From: Burkholderia sp. Bp8992 | Lineage (GTDB): Bacteria; Pseudomonadota; Gammaproteobacteria; Burkholderiales; Burkholderiaceae | Assembly: GCF_003853705.1 (NCBI RefSeq) | Contig: NZ_QTQI01000009.1 | Span: 62,001 to 126,000, forward strand | DNA length: 64,000 nucleotides | Reading direction: 5' to 3' | Shown: piece by piece, positions 19,579 through 28,065 of the stretch | How the letters are laid out: every line of letters begins with the position of its first letter | Numbering within the stretch: the first letter of the stretch is position 1 | The notes under the pieces: generated by a model | Seen by the model: only the letters and a program-made list of their open reading frames with translations | Database searches by the model: none | What the model was told of the DNA's origin: nothing | Position numbers and translations under genes: made by a program

Positions 19579-19661
19579 CGGGATACCGGGACAGTGTCGC
19601 GCCGCGGCCAACGCATCGGTACACCCCGCCCGACGCCGACTGGCACGCACGCACTTTCTGG

Positions 19662-19822
19662 CCGGCAGGTCTCCTGGCTGACAGGTCGGCGCCGGCTCCC
19701 GGCCTTCCCGGTGAAACCAGTGGCATGAGGGGGAGATCGGCTCGCTGTCTACAGTTGCGGGGGCAGCCACAGCGGCGCGCGGCGCGCCCTGTGTTCCCTC
19801 TTCGGCCCCGAAGGGCACCGGC
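19662..19822 (-). promoter_or_regulatory. Cobalamin (B12) riboswitch upstream of cobGHIJ
   Basis: On the minus strand this reads GGTGCCCTTCGGGGCC, then GAGGGAACACAGGG, CCCCCGCAACTGTAG, the B12-box region GCCACTGGTTTCACCGGGAA, and finally GTCAGCCAGGAGACCTGCC. These are the conserved core elements of the cobalamin riboswitch, in correct order and spacing over about 160 nt. The 3' end lies about 85 bp before the probable cobG start. Binding of adenosylcobalamin should repress the operon. Confidence 0.93.
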
Positions 19823-20039
19823 GAACGAACGGCCGTAGGATACCCGATTTCGACCGCGATTCGCGACCGGATGGCCGTTTGCGGCGGGCGAAACGGGCAG
19901 CGGCCGTGCGCCGGCGGGCCGGCAGATGAAACGCGGGAGGGAACACGGTACCATGCCGTTCTTTGCAATGCGGACGGCGGCGCCGGCGCTTTCGCGGCCG
20001 GGCGGCGACACGATGGAATCGAACGATGGGGAAGAGTGC

Positions 20040-21320
20040 ATGACGGCGTGGCTGACGGTAGTGGGCATCGGCGACGACGGTTACGCGGGGCTCGGCCGCA
20101 GCGCACGGCGCGCGCTGCTCGACGCGACGCTCGTGGTCGGCGCGAAGCGGCATCTCGACATGCTGCCCGCGCGGCTGCCGGCCGCGCGCGAAGCGTGGCC
20201 GTCGCCGTTCAACCTGGCGGGCGTGCTCGCACGGCGCCCGTCGCCCGTGTGCGTGCTCGCGAGCGGCGACCCGATGCTGTTCGGCGTCGGCGCGACGCTC
20301 GCGCGCCAGCTTTCCCCCGACGAATGGCGCGCGCTGCCCGCACCGTCGTCGCTGTCGCTCGCGGCCGCGCGCCTCGGCTGGGCGCTGCAGGACGTCGGCG
20401 CGGTCTCGCTCGTCGGCCGTCCGCTCGCGACGCTCGCGCGGCATCTGCTGCCGGGCCGGCGCCTGTTCGTGCTGAGCGCCGACGGCCGCACGCCGGCCGC
20501 CGTCGCGGCTGAACTCGCCGCGCGCGGTTTCGGGCCGACGCGCATCAGCGTGTTCGAACATCTGGGCGGCCCGCTCGAGCGGCGTCTCGACGGCCTCGCG
20601 CAGGACTGGACCGTCGCCGAAACGGCCGCGCTCAACCTGATCGCGCTCGACTGCCAGGCCGGCCCCGACGCGCCGCGCCGCGCGCTTACGCCCGGTCTGC
20701 CGGACGACGCCTATCGTCACGACGGCCAGCTCACCAAGCGCGACCTGCGCGCGATGACGCTCGGCCGCCTCGCGCCCGCGCCCGGCGAGCTGCTGTGGGA
20801 CGTCGGCGCGGGCAGCGGCTCGATCGGCATCGAATGGATGCGCGCGCATCCGTCCTGCCAGGCGATCGCGATCGAAGCGCATGCGGAACGGCAGCGCTTC
20901 ATCGAGCACAACCGCGACACGCTCGGCGTGCCGGGCCTGCAGCTCGTCGCGGGTCGTGCGCCCGATGCGCTTGCCGGGCTTGCCACGCCCGACGCGATCT
21001 TCATCGGCGGCGGAGCAACGGCGCCCGGCGTGCTCGACACGTGCTGGGCGTCGCTGAAACCCGGCGGCCGGCTGGTCGCGAACGCGGTCACGCTGCAGGG
21101 CGAGCTGGCGCTCGCCGCGTGGCGCGACGCGCACGGCGGCACGCTCACGCGCGTGTCGCTCGCGCATGCCGAACCGCTCGGCCGCTTCGACACGTGGCGC
21201 CAGCCGCTGCCCGTCACACTGTACGACGTGCGCAAGCCCGACGCGGCCGAGCTGGCCGATGCGATCGACGCGGCCGGGTCACTGAGCCCGGCGAGCCCGG
21301 CAAACGCCACGGACGCGTGA
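20040..21320 (+). CDS. cobL: Precorrin-6Y C5,15-methyltransferase (CbiE-CbiT fusion, CobL)
   Basis: A 426-aa bifunctional enzyme that methylates C-5 and C-15 and decarboxylates the C-12 acetate. The CbiE-like methylase domain (about 1-200) begins [18 protein letters not shown], with [16 protein letters not shown] and [15 protein letters not shown]. The CbiT-like Rossmann domain (about 225-426) has [19 protein letters not shown], the SAM loop [18 protein letters not shown] and [17 protein letters not shown] is preceded by GGGGAAGAG. It heads the plus-strand operon, divergent from the riboswitch-controlled genes, and its stop overlaps the cbiD start. Confidence 0.96.
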   Translation: MTAWLTVVGIGDDGYAGLGRSARRALLDATLVVGAKRHLDMLPARLPAAREAWPSPFNLAGVLARRPSPVCVLASGDPMLFGVGATLARQLSPDEWRALPAPSSLSLAAARLGWALQDVGAVSLVGRPLATLARHLLPGRRLFVLSADGRTPAAVAAELAARGFGPTRISVFEHLGGPLERRLDGLAQDWTVAETAALNLIALDCQAGPDAPRRALTPGLPDDAYRHDGQLTKRDLRAMTLGRLAPAPGELLWDVGAGSGSIGIEWMRAHPSCQAIAIEAHAERQRFIEHNRDTLGVPGLQLVAGRAPDALAGLATPDAIFIGGGATAPGVLDTCWASLKPGGRLVANAVTLQGELALAAWRDAHGGTLTRVSLAHAEPLGRFDTWRQPLPVTLYDVRKPDAAELADAIDAAGSLSPASPANATDA

Positions 21321-22408
21321 TGCGCGACGAAACCCCCGAACAGCCCGCGCCGCTACGGTTCGGCTATACGACCGGCAGCTGCGCGACCGCGACGTCGCTC
21401 GCGGCGGCCCGGCTGCTGCTCGCGGGCCACGCGGACGACGCGGTCGAGATCGTGCTGCCGAAAGGGCAGCGCGTGATGATGCGGCTCGCGTTCTGCCGGA
21501 CCACGGCCGACGGCGCCGAAGCCGGCACGATCAAGGACGCCGGCGACGATCCGGACGTCACGCACGGTGCGCTGATCTTCGCGCGCGTCGCGCTCGCGGC
21601 CGCGCCGGGCGTGCGTTTTCACGCGGGGCCCGGCGTCGGCACGGTCACGCGCGCGGGGCTGACGCTGCCGGTCGGCGAACCGGCGATCAATCCGGTGCCG
21701 CGCCAGATGATGACGACGCACCTGGAAGCGCTGGCGGCCGAACAAGGCTACGCAGGCGGCTTCGACGTGACGATCGGCGTCGAAGGCGGCGAGGCGCTCG
21801 CGCTGAAGACGATGAACCCGCGCCTGGGGATCGTCGGCGGGCTGTCGATCCTCGGCACGACCGGCATCGTGCGGCCGTTCTCGTGTTCGGCCTATATCGC
21901 GTCGATCCACCAGGGTATCGATGTCGCCCGCGCAAACGGCATCGCGCATATCGCCGCGTGCACGGGCAACGCGAGTGAAGACGCGATGCGCGCGCACTAC
22001 CACCTGCCAGACATGGCGCTGATCGAGATGGGCGATTTCGCGGGCGCGGTACTCAAGCACCTGCGGCGCGCACCGGTCGCGCGGCTGTCGATGTGCGGCG
22101 GCTTCGGCAAGCTCAGCAAGCTCGCGGCCGGCCACCTCGACCTGCACAGCCGCCATTCGAGCATCGACCTGCCGCTGCTCGCGCAATGGGCGGCCGAAGC
22201 CGGCGCGAGCGATGCGCTGCAGGCCGCGATGCGCGCCGCGAACACGAGCCAGGAAGCGCTGAAGCTTGCACGGGCCGACGGCGTGCCGCTCGGCGATCTC
22301 GTCTGCGCGCAGGCGCTGCGCGTCGCACGCGACATCGTGCCGCCGTCGGTCGCCGTCGAAATGTTCGCGATCGACCGCCAGGGCCGCTTCGTCGGGGAAG
22401 CGCGATGA
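21320..22408 (+). CDS. cbiD: Cobalt-precorrin-5B C1-methyltransferase CbiD
   Basis: A 362-aa CbiD protein, the C-1 methyltransferase of the anaerobic pathway. Diagnostic features are [22 protein letters not shown] at the start, [48 protein letters not shown] and [20 protein letters not shown]. Its start overlaps the cobL stop by one base and its stop overlaps cobK as ATGA. In aerobic organisms CobF does the equivalent step and deacylation; no cobF is visible, so CbiD probably substitutes. This makes the pathway a mix of aerobic and anaerobic enzymes. Confidence 0.96.
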   Translation: MRDETPEQPAPLRFGYTTGSCATATSLAAARLLLAGHADDAVEIVLPKGQRVMMRLAFCRTTADGAEAGTIKDAGDDPDVTHGALIFARVALAAAPGVRFHAGPGVGTVTRAGLTLPVGEPAINPVPRQMMTTHLEALAAEQGYAGGFDVTIGVEGGEALALKTMNPRLGIVGGLSILGTTGIVRPFSCSAYIASIHQGIDVARANGIAHIAACTGNASEDAMRAHYHLPDMALIEMGDFAGAVLKHLRRAPVARLSMCGGFGKLSKLAAGHLDLHSRHSSIDLPLLAQWAAEAGASDALQAAMRAANTSQEALKLARADGVPLGDLVCAQALRVARDIVPPSVAVEMFAIDRQGRFVGEAR

Positions 22409-23136
22409 GCGCGCGCATCCTGCTGCTCGGCGGCACCGGCGATGCGCTGAAGATTGCACGCGCGCTCGGCCCGCATCACGTGTACAGCCTGGCCGGACTC
22501 GGCAAGGTGCCCGACGACCTGCGCTGCGACGTACGCGTCGGCGGCTTCGGCGGCGCCGCCGGGCTGGTCGCCTATCTGCGCGATGCCGGCATCGGCCTCG
22601 TGATCAACGCAACGCATCCGTATGCCGCGCAAATCAGCGCGAACGCCGCTGCCGCGACCCGCGATGCGGGCGTGCCGCTCTGGGCGCTGCGCCGCGCGCC
22701 CTGGACGCCGCAACCGGGCGACGACTGGCGGATGGTCGACGACTGGGCCGGCATCGAAGCCGCGCTGGCGCCGTTCAGGCGGCCGCTGTTCACGCTCGGC
22801 CGCGCACCGCTCGCGCACCTCGACACGATCCCGCCGCACCAGTTCTGGCTCGTGCGCTGCCTCGACGCGCACCCCGGCAACGCGCAGGCGCAGATCATCG
22901 CCACGCGCGGGCCGTTCACGCTCGACAGCGAGCGTGCGCTGTTCGCGCTGACGGGCATCGACGTCGTCGTCAGCAAGGACAGCGGCGGTGCGGCCACCGA
23001 GGCCAAGCTCGATGTCGCACGCGAACGCAGGCTGCCGGTCGTGATGCTGCGGCGGCCGCCGCTGCCCGATGCCGACCGCGCATTCGACTCGGTCGCGGCA
23101 CTGCTCGACGCACTCGATCCGGCCGCGCGCGCATGA
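22405..23136 (+). CDS. cobK: Precorrin-6A reductase
   Basis: A 243-aa CobK/CbiJ enzyme that reduces precorrin-6A with [26 protein letters not shown] is the nucleotide-binding N-terminus; [25 protein letters not shown] and the C-terminal [29 protein letters not shown] are family signatures. It overlaps the cbiD stop (ATGA). Length and order fit the CobK family fully. Confidence 0.96.
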   Translation: MSARILLLGGTGDALKIARALGPHHVYSLAGLGKVPDDLRCDVRVGGFGGAAGLVAYLRDAGIGLVINATHPYAAQISANAAAATRDAGVPLWALRRAPWTPQPGDDWRMVDDWAGIEAALAPFRRPLFTLGRAPLAHLDTIPPHQFWLVRCLDAHPGNAQAQIIATRGPFTLDSERALFALTGIDVVVSKDSGGAATEAKLDVARERRLPVVMLRRPPLPDADRAFDSVAALLDALDPAARA

Positions 23137-23179
23137 CGCGGCGCGGCGGATCGTCCAACGAATTGACGGAGAATTTTCG

Positions 23180-23908
23180 ATGACGGTGTATTTCATCGGC
23201 GCGGGCCCCGGCGACCCGGAGCTGATCACGGTGAAGGGCCAGCGCCTCGTGCGCACGTGCCCGGTGATCCTGTATGCGGGCTCGCTGGTGCCGCCGGCCG
23301 TGCTCGACGGTCATCGCGCGGAGCAGGTCGTCAATACGGCCGAGCTCGACCTCGACGCGATCGTCGCGCTGCTCGCGGCCGCGCATGCGAAAGGGCAGGA
23401 CGTCGCACGCGTGCATTCGGGCGACCCGTCGCTGTACGGTGCGATCGGCGAGCAGATCCGCCGGCTGAAGGCACTCGGGATTCCCTACGAAATCGTGCCG
23501 GGCGTGACAGCCACGGCTGCGTGCGCGGCGACGCTCGGCGTCGAGCTGACGCTGCCCGGCGTCGCGCAGACGGTGATCCTCACGCGCTTCGCGGGCAAGA
23601 CGACGATGCCGGAAGGCGAAACACTCGGCTCGCTCGCCGCGCACCGCGCGACGCTCGCGATCCATCTCGGCGTGCGCCATCTCGCGCGCATCGTCGACGA
23701 GGTGCTGCCGCATTACGGCGCGGACTGCCCGGTCGCGGTGATCTATCGCGCAAGCTGGCCGGACGAGGAGCGCGTGACGGGTACGCTCGCGGACATCGCC
23801 GGCAAGGTGCAGGGCACGCAGATCGAGCGCACCGCGCTGATCCTGATCGGACGCGTGCTCGACGCCGAAGGGTTCGCGGATTCGACGCTGTACGCGAGCG
23901 CCGGCTGA
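23180..23908 (+). CDS. cobM: Precorrin-4 C11-methyltransferase
   Basis: A 242-aa SAM-dependent methylase placing the C-11 methyl group. MTVYFIGAGPGDPELITVKG, VILYAGSLVPP, ARVHSGDPSLYGAIGEQIRRL, EIVPGVTATAACAATLGVELTLP and ILTRFAGKTTMPEGE are CobM/CbiF signatures. GACGGAGAATTTTCG before the ATG gives a usable ribosome-binding site. It ends the plus-strand cobalamin operon; its stop abuts the stop of the convergent transporter gene. Confidence 0.96.
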   Translation: MTVYFIGAGPGDPELITVKGQRLVRTCPVILYAGSLVPPAVLDGHRAEQVVNTAELDLDAIVALLAAAHAKGQDVARVHSGDPSLYGAIGEQIRRLKALGIPYEIVPGVTATAACAATLGVELTLPGVAQTVILTRFAGKTTMPEGETLGSLAAHRATLAIHLGVRHLARIVDEVLPHYGADCPVAVIYRASWPDEERVTGTLADIAGKVQGTQIERTALILIGRVLDAEGFADSTLYASAG

Positions 23909-24829
23909 TCACGCGCGCGCTGGCCCGGGCGCGGCGTGCCGTTCGCGCAAGTGTGTGTAGAGCGCCGCGCCGATCGTGATCGCGCCGCCGACGAAATAGA
24001 CCGGCGATGCCGATTCGCCGAGGATCAGGATCGAAGCGGCGATACCGACGACGGGAATCAGGTTGAGCACGACCACGCTCCAGTACGACGGGTTGTCGCG
24101 TGCGCCGTGAAAATAGAACAGGAACGCGAGCGTGAACTGCAGCACGCCGATCGCGAGCGCGGGCCACACGGCCGACCATGGCGGCAGGCGGTGCAGCCCA
24201 TGGCTGCCGTCCGCGTCGACGCCCAGCAGTACGAGCGCGAGCACCAACGAACCAACCTGCTGGATCAGCAGCATCGCCGTCGCGGAAGGGATCGTCACGG
24301 CCTGCGTCGACAGCGACACGTACAGCGCGGCCACCATCACGCCGGCGAATACGAACGCGTCGCCGCGCAGCGATGCACGGCCGTCCGCCGATGCATCGCC
24401 GAGCGTGATGACGACCACGCCCATCAACGCGACGACACCGGCGACCAGCAACCGCCGGTCGATCCGGAACCGGAACAGCACGATGTTGAATGCGAGGATA
24501 CCGAGCGGCTCGAGCGCAAAGATCACTGCCGTATGCAGCGCGGACGTCGATTGCATGCCGACGAACCCGAGGTAGTACGCCCCGCACGGTTCGAGCATGC
24601 CGATTAGCGCGACGATGGCAACCTGCGCCGGAGCAAAGCCAAGGCCGGCCAGGCTGACACGTTGTGCCGCGGCGAGACACGCGAGCACCGCGACGCTGGC
24701 GGCGACCTGCAGCACGATCAGCCACGCGGGCGACAGTGCAGGCAGCGCCATCTTGCTGAACGGAATCGCGACGCCCCAGCACAGCGTCGCCATGATCAGG
24801 CATCCGGTCTTGCGCGCGCTGTCGTTCAT
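23909..24829 (-). CDS. EamA/DMT-superfamily transporter
   Basis: A 306-aa drug/metabolite transporter with ten predicted helices in two EamA repeats. The first begins TGCLIMATLCWGVAIPFSKMALPALSPAW; the second includes VFAGVMVAALYVSLSTQAV and ends with ILGESASPVYFVGGAITIGAALYTHLRER, typical of the family. It is divergent from a MarR-type regulator gene; the 117-bp gap holds a palindrome, so the pair is probably a regulated exporter. The substrate is unknown. Confidence 0.92.
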   Translation of the reverse strand: MNDSARKTGCLIMATLCWGVAIPFSKMALPALSPAWLIVLQVAASVAVLACLAAAQRVSLAGLGFAPAQVAIVALIGMLEPCGAYYLGFVGMQSTSALHTAVIFALEPLGILAFNIVLFRFRIDRRLLVAGVVALMGVVVITLGDASADGRASLRGDAFVFAGVMVAALYVSLSTQAVTIPSATAMLLIQQVGSLVLALVLLGVDADGSHGLHRLPPWSAVWPALAIGVLQFTLAFLFYFHGARDNPSYWSVVVLNLIPVVGIAASILILGESASPVYFVGGAITIGAALYTHLRERHAAPGPARA

Positions 24830-24909
24830 GCATGGACTCCACGGGGCAGATCGCATCGGCACGTAGAATGCGGACGTGCGGCTGACATCGTCGAAACGAT
24901 GATTTAAAT

Positions 24910-24932
24910 TATATGCGTGACGCACACATATA
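24910..24932. promoter_or_regulatory. Probable MarR operator between transporter and regulator
   Basis: TATATGCGTG (24910-24919) and CACACATATA (24923-24932) form an inverted repeat with one mismatch and a 3-bp centre, in an AT-rich patch between the divergent EamA transporter and MarR genes. It lies 14 bp before the regulator GTG, where binding would block its transcription. Operator assignment is inferred from position and symmetry. Confidence 0.6.
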
Positions 24933-24946
24933 CTAGGAGCACATCC

Positions 24947-25483
24947 GTGAAAAGGCAACGGCTGAACAATCTGCTGGGCGCGCTCGCGCTTGCGCTGAAC
25001 GACCGGGTAGAGGACGCGATCGCCCGCGAAACCGGGCTGCACGGGTCGAGCGCGGATGCGCTCGTGCTGTTGTCGCAGGCCCATGCGCTGACGATCGACT
25101 CGCTGGCGCGGCAATTGATGCTCGTGCATTCGTCGGCCGTGCGGCTCGCCGAGCGGATGGCGCAGGAGGGGCTCGTCGAGCGCGAGCCCGGCGAGGACAA
25201 GCGGACGGTCGTGCTGACGCTGACCGAGGCCGGGCACGCTGCGGTACAGCAGATCCTGGCCGCACGCGGATCGGCGATCGCGGATGTCACGCGCACGCTG
25301 ACGCCCGAGCAATGCGCGCAACTGATGCCGATCTGCGAGCAACTGGTCGGCACCTTGGCCGACGACATGCACAATGCGATCCGCGTGTGCCGGCAGTGCG
25401 ACGAGGATGCGTGCGACTTGCGGCGCTGTCCGTCGGAGCGGGCTTACCGGCGGTTCGCCGCGGAACGGGACGCGGGCGGCTGA
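24947..25483 (+). CDS. MarR family regulator with C-terminal cysteine cluster
   Basis: A 178-aa winged-helix regulator. GTG (24947) is chosen because TAGGAG lies seven bases upstream; an upstream in-frame GTG falls inside the operator palindrome. The wHTH covers about residues 45-110: TIDSLARQLMLVHSSAVRLAERMAQEGLVERE and EDKRTVVLTLTEAG, with the wing. The C-terminus carries CRQCDEDACDLRRC, a four-cysteine cluster (CX2CX4CX4C) that could bind a metal or act as a redox or electrophile sensor. It is divergent from an EamA transporter that it probably represses. The effector is unknown. Confidence 0.9.
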   Translation: MKRQRLNNLLGALALALNDRVEDAIARETGLHGSSADALVLLSQAHALTIDSLARQLMLVHSSAVRLAERMAQEGLVEREPGEDKRTVVLTLTEAGHAAVQQILAARGSAIADVTRTLTPEQCAQLMPICEQLVGTLADDMHNAIRVCRQCDEDACDLRRCPSERAYRRFAAERDAGG

Positions 25484-25493
25484 CGCGGGAGCC

Positions 25494-26672
25494 CTAGGCG
25501 CGCGCCACCTGCCGCGCCAGCCGCGGCGCAAACCCGGCCGCCAGCGCGAACAGCACGACACACAGGCACGCCATCGCGATCCACGCGGGCGTCAAATCGG
25601 CGAGATGCTGGCGCACGATGCCTGCCGCGAACGGGAACAACCCGGCGATCAGATAACCGATACCCTGCACGAACCCCGTCAGCGATGCGGCATCGGCCGG
25701 CGTCGCCGCATGATCGACGGTAACGATCAGCGACAGCGGAAACAGCGCACCGATCCCCGCGCCGAGCAGCAGTGCAGCCGGCAGCGCGAGCGCGTCGGGC
25801 GCAGCCAGCATCACCAGCAATCCGACGAACAGCGACGCGATCGCCGCATGCAGCGCGGGCCGGCGATCGGGCAGGCGGTCGATCGTCGCCGAGATCGTCA
25901 GCCCCGCGACGACTTCCGCGAGCGTCACGCCGCCGAGCAGGCTGCCGGCCGCCGTCGGCGACCAGCCGAGCCGCATGTAGTACGGCGGCAGCCACGCGAG
26001 CACGAGCGTGTAGGCGCCCGTCGCGATGCCGAAGAACAGCGCGAGCCGCCACGCGCGCGGCGAACGCGACGGCCGCGCCTGCGACGTCGAGGCCGGCCCG
26101 GCCGCGAACCCGTCGCCGCCGCGGCTGGCCAGCGGCCAGGCCAGCGCGGCAACCGCCGCCGGCACCGCCCAGCCCGCGAGCGCGGCGAGCCAGCCCCAGC
26201 GTGCTGCCGCGAACGGCGCGACGACGCTCGCGAGCACCGCGCCACCCATGATCGACGTCGAATAGACGCCCATCGCGCCGCCGATGCGCGTCGCGAAATG
26301 CGCCTTCACGAAGCCGGGCAGCAGCGCCTGCACCATCGCGATCCCGACGCCCGCGCAGCAGGCGCTCGCGAGCAGCAGCCACGCGTGCTGCGCGCCGATG
26401 CGTGACACGCAGGCCAGCCCGATCAGCGCGACACCGAGCCAGACGCCGCCCGCGATGCCGGTCACGCGCTGCAGGCGCCGTGCGCTCAGCGCGCCGAGCC
26501 CCATCAGCAGGATCGGGATCGTCGTCAGCAGGCTGGCCGCACCGTCGCCGATGCCGGTCGTGCGCTGGATCATGTCGAGCAGCGGGCCGACCGCGGCGAG
26601 CGCGGGCCGCAGGTTCAGCCCGACGAGCACGATGGCGGCAAGCCGCCATCCGGGGGAAGTGAAGCGATTCAT
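25494..26672 (-). CDS. CynX/NimT-family MFS transporter
   Basis: A 392-aa, 12-helix major facilitator of the CynX (cyanate permease) / NimT group. LAAIVLVGLNLRPALAAVGPLL at the N-terminus is the group signature, followed by SLLTTIPILLMGLGAL and, centrally, GVYSTSIMGGAVLASVVA. No cyanase gene is nearby, so cyanate transport is not indicated; other members carry nitroimidazole-type compounds or remain uncharacterised. It is divergent from a MarR gene, with two palindromes in the 128-bp gap, so transport is probably derepressed by a MarR ligand. Confidence 0.92.
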   Translation of the reverse strand: MNRFTSPGWRLAAIVLVGLNLRPALAAVGPLLDMIQRTTGIGDGAASLLTTIPILLMGLGALSARRLQRVTGIAGGVWLGVALIGLACVSRIGAQHAWLLLASACCAGVGIAMVQALLPGFVKAHFATRIGGAMGVYSTSIMGGAVLASVVAPFAAARWGWLAALAGWAVPAAVAALAWPLASRGGDGFAAGPASTSQARPSRSPRAWRLALFFGIATGAYTLVLAWLPPYYMRLGWSPTAAGSLLGGVTLAEVVAGLTISATIDRLPDRRPALHAAIASLFVGLLVMLAAPDALALPAALLLGAGIGALFPLSLIVTVDHAATPADAASLTGFVQGIGYLIAGLFPFAAGIVRQHLADLTPAWIAMACLCVVLFALAAGFAPRLARQVARA

Positions 26673-26732
26673 GCAAGGCCCTCGATATCGATGCGCGGTC
26701 GCCGACGGGGCGCCGCACGTTTTCAGGTAAAG

Positions 26733-26778
26733 TATCTCGACATCAAGATAAATGCTGATTTATCTCGACGTCAAGATA
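26733..26778. promoter_or_regulatory. Twin MarR-type operators in the cynX-like/marR gap
   Basis: TATCTCGACATCAAGATA (26733-26750) and TATCTCGACGTCAAGATA (26761-26778) are near-identical 18-bp imperfect palindromes, one base different, with a 28-bp repeat spacing (just under three helical turns). They lie between the divergent transporter and MarR genes. Sites of the TATCTyGA...TCrAGATA type are common for MarR repressors, so these are probably autoregulatory and transporter operators. Confidence 0.75.
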
Positions 26779-26800
26779 ACTGGTGAGCCGAGGAGGGTTA

Positions 26801-27322
26801 ATGGATCGAGCCGCGCACGCGCTCGCGCAATGGCGCGCGGAACGTCCGGATCTCGACGCAACGTCGATGGTGGTGATGGGGCGGCTGCAGGAAGCCGCGC
26901 TCGTGATCGCTCGCGACCGTCTCAATCCGCTGTTTGCGCGCTACGGGATGCAGCCGGGCGAATTCGATGTGCTCGCGACGCTGAGGCGCAGCGGGGCGCC
27001 GTTCGCGCTGACGCCGACCGCGCTGTACGACGCGTTGATGATGTCGTCGGGCGGGATGACCGCGCGCATCGACCGACTGCAGAAGGCCGGCTGGGTCGAG
27101 CGCCGGCCGAACCCGGCCGACGGACGCGGCACGCTCGTCGCGCTGACGGATGCAGGGCGAGCGCTGATCGACGAAGCAGTTGTCGCGCATATCAACAATC
27201 AGCGCGCGTTGCTGGCTGTGTTGTCGGCGGCAGAACAGGTGCAGTTGTCGGAACTGCTGGGGAAGTTGCTGGCGGGGCTGGAAGGTGGGGCGCCGGAAGG
27301 GGAGGAAGGGACGTCGCGTTGA
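26801..27322 (+). CDS. MarR family transcriptional regulator
   Basis: A 173-aa MarR regulator. The ATG at MDRAAHALAQW is chosen for the strong GAGGAGGG seven bases upstream; an upstream GTG would overlap this site. The winged helix contains GEFDVLATLRR, FALTPTALYDALMMSSGGMTARIDRLQKAGWVERRPNPADGRGTLVALTDAGR, close to the HucR/PecS-like branch. Divergent from the CynX-type transporter, it should bind the two palindromes. The PecS-like branch often senses urate or phenolic compounds, but the ligand here is not known. Confidence 0.93.
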   Translation: MDRAAHALAQWRAERPDLDATSMVVMGRLQEAALVIARDRLNPLFARYGMQPGEFDVLATLRRSGAPFALTPTALYDALMMSSGGMTARIDRLQKAGWVERRPNPADGRGTLVALTDAGRALIDEAVVAHINNQRALLAVLSAAEQVQLSELLGKLLAGLEGGAPEGEEGTSR

Positions 27323-27514
27323 AGAATGCGTGATGGAAGCGTGCGCGGCGGGCAGAAAAATTCTTCGTGAATTTTCGTGGACGTCGCTTGCCGACCCTGA
27401 ACGGCCGCTACCACCTGCGGAAAGTTGACATTCGCTGCATAAGTCACACTCGCATTGTTGACAGTTTCGAAACAACGCTGCTGCTCGATGTCGGCAACAA
27501 CATCGCGAACAGCA

Positions 27515-27748
27515 TTAGTCTCCGTATTCTGCAATCAGCGCGTAGGCTAGATCTTCAAACCCTTCGACACTTTCATCGCCGCGAAAGCAGGAAACATCCA
27601 TTCGCCCGTCGTCAAAAACGTCGACCTCAACGCGCATTCCGACAAGCGTCACCGACACCAGTATCGTGTCGCTACGGTGTCGCGAAAGGGAGTAGTACAG
27701 TCTCTTTTCGTCTAATTTTTTGAGTAGTTTGTACAGAGGGTGGTCCAT
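27515..27748 (-). CDS. Small conserved-looking protein, possible orphan immunity protein
   Basis: A 77-aa protein, MDHPLYKLLKKLDEKRLYYSLSRHR at the start, then ILVSVTLVGMRVEVDVFDDGRMDVSCFRG and a C-terminal helix. The helix, then three or four beta strands, then helix pattern and the acidic VDVFDDG strand resemble small immunity proteins found alone or next to polymorphic-toxin genes; this is recalled resemblance, not proof. AGGAG lies 13 bases before the ATG. It overlaps the 3' end of the upstream 66-codon frame, and its own frame reads ELEKIM just before the ATG, so the two might once have been one gene. G+C is visibly lower than in the neighbours. Confidence 0.6.
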   Translation of the reverse strand: MDHPLYKLLKKLDEKRLYYSLSRHRSDTILVSVTLVGMRVEVDVFDDGRMDVSCFRGDESVEGFEDLAYALIAEYGD

Positions 27749-27912
27749 GATTTTCTCGAGCTCCTAAATTTCGCCGTTTCGATGCCACTCTGAAACGCCT
27801 CTTTTCGGCCCGGTCGGTACCACTCCGGCTCGGCATCGGCCAGCGTTCGCCCTGTAAGTACCTCATACGTCTCCCTGAGGGTCGTTACCAAGGCATGCAC
27901 GCCAATTGTCAT
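27712..27912 (-). CDS. Small hypothetical protein, possibly a truncated gene
   Basis: A 66-aa frame with a sensible first 49 residues (VHALVTTLRETYEVLTGRTLADAEPEWYRPGRKEAFQSGIETAKF) and a less natural tail, RSSRKSWTTLCTNYSKN. The tail begins where the downstream gene has its ribosome-binding site, and a one-base insertion there would fuse both into a single protein of about 130 aa. It may be the first gene of a two-gene unit, or the 5' half of a frameshifted gene. No family was recognised. It lies between the glutathione-transferase terminator and the MarR gene, in a lower-GC patch. Confidence 0.4.
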   Translation of the reverse strand: MTIGVHALVTTLRETYEVLTGRTLADAEPEWYRPGRKEAFQSGIETAKFRSSRKSWTTLCTNYSKN

Positions 27913-27983
27913 CCATCAATACGCTGACGTCGACCGACCGTTGATGGCCGAACACCGACATTCCTCCCCGGAAATTTGCGATG

Positions 27984-28016
27984 AACAAAAAAATACCCGC
28001 CGCGCAATGCGGCGGG
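27984..28016 (-). terminator. Rho-independent terminator after the glutathione transferase gene
   Basis: On the minus strand CCCGCCGC (pairing 28009-28016 with 27996-28003) forms a perfect 8-bp GC stem around a 5-nt loop, followed by TATTTTTTTG. It lies 50 bp after the GST stop codon. Confidence 0.9.
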
Positions 28017-28065
28017 CCTGAGCGGACAGCGGGCCGCACACGGCGGCCCCGTACGGCCGCGCGCG

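Noticed and set aside
27515-27912. Programmed frameshift joining the two small genes
   Set aside because: AAATTTA is present but out of phase, and a -1 slip there would meet a TAG at once.
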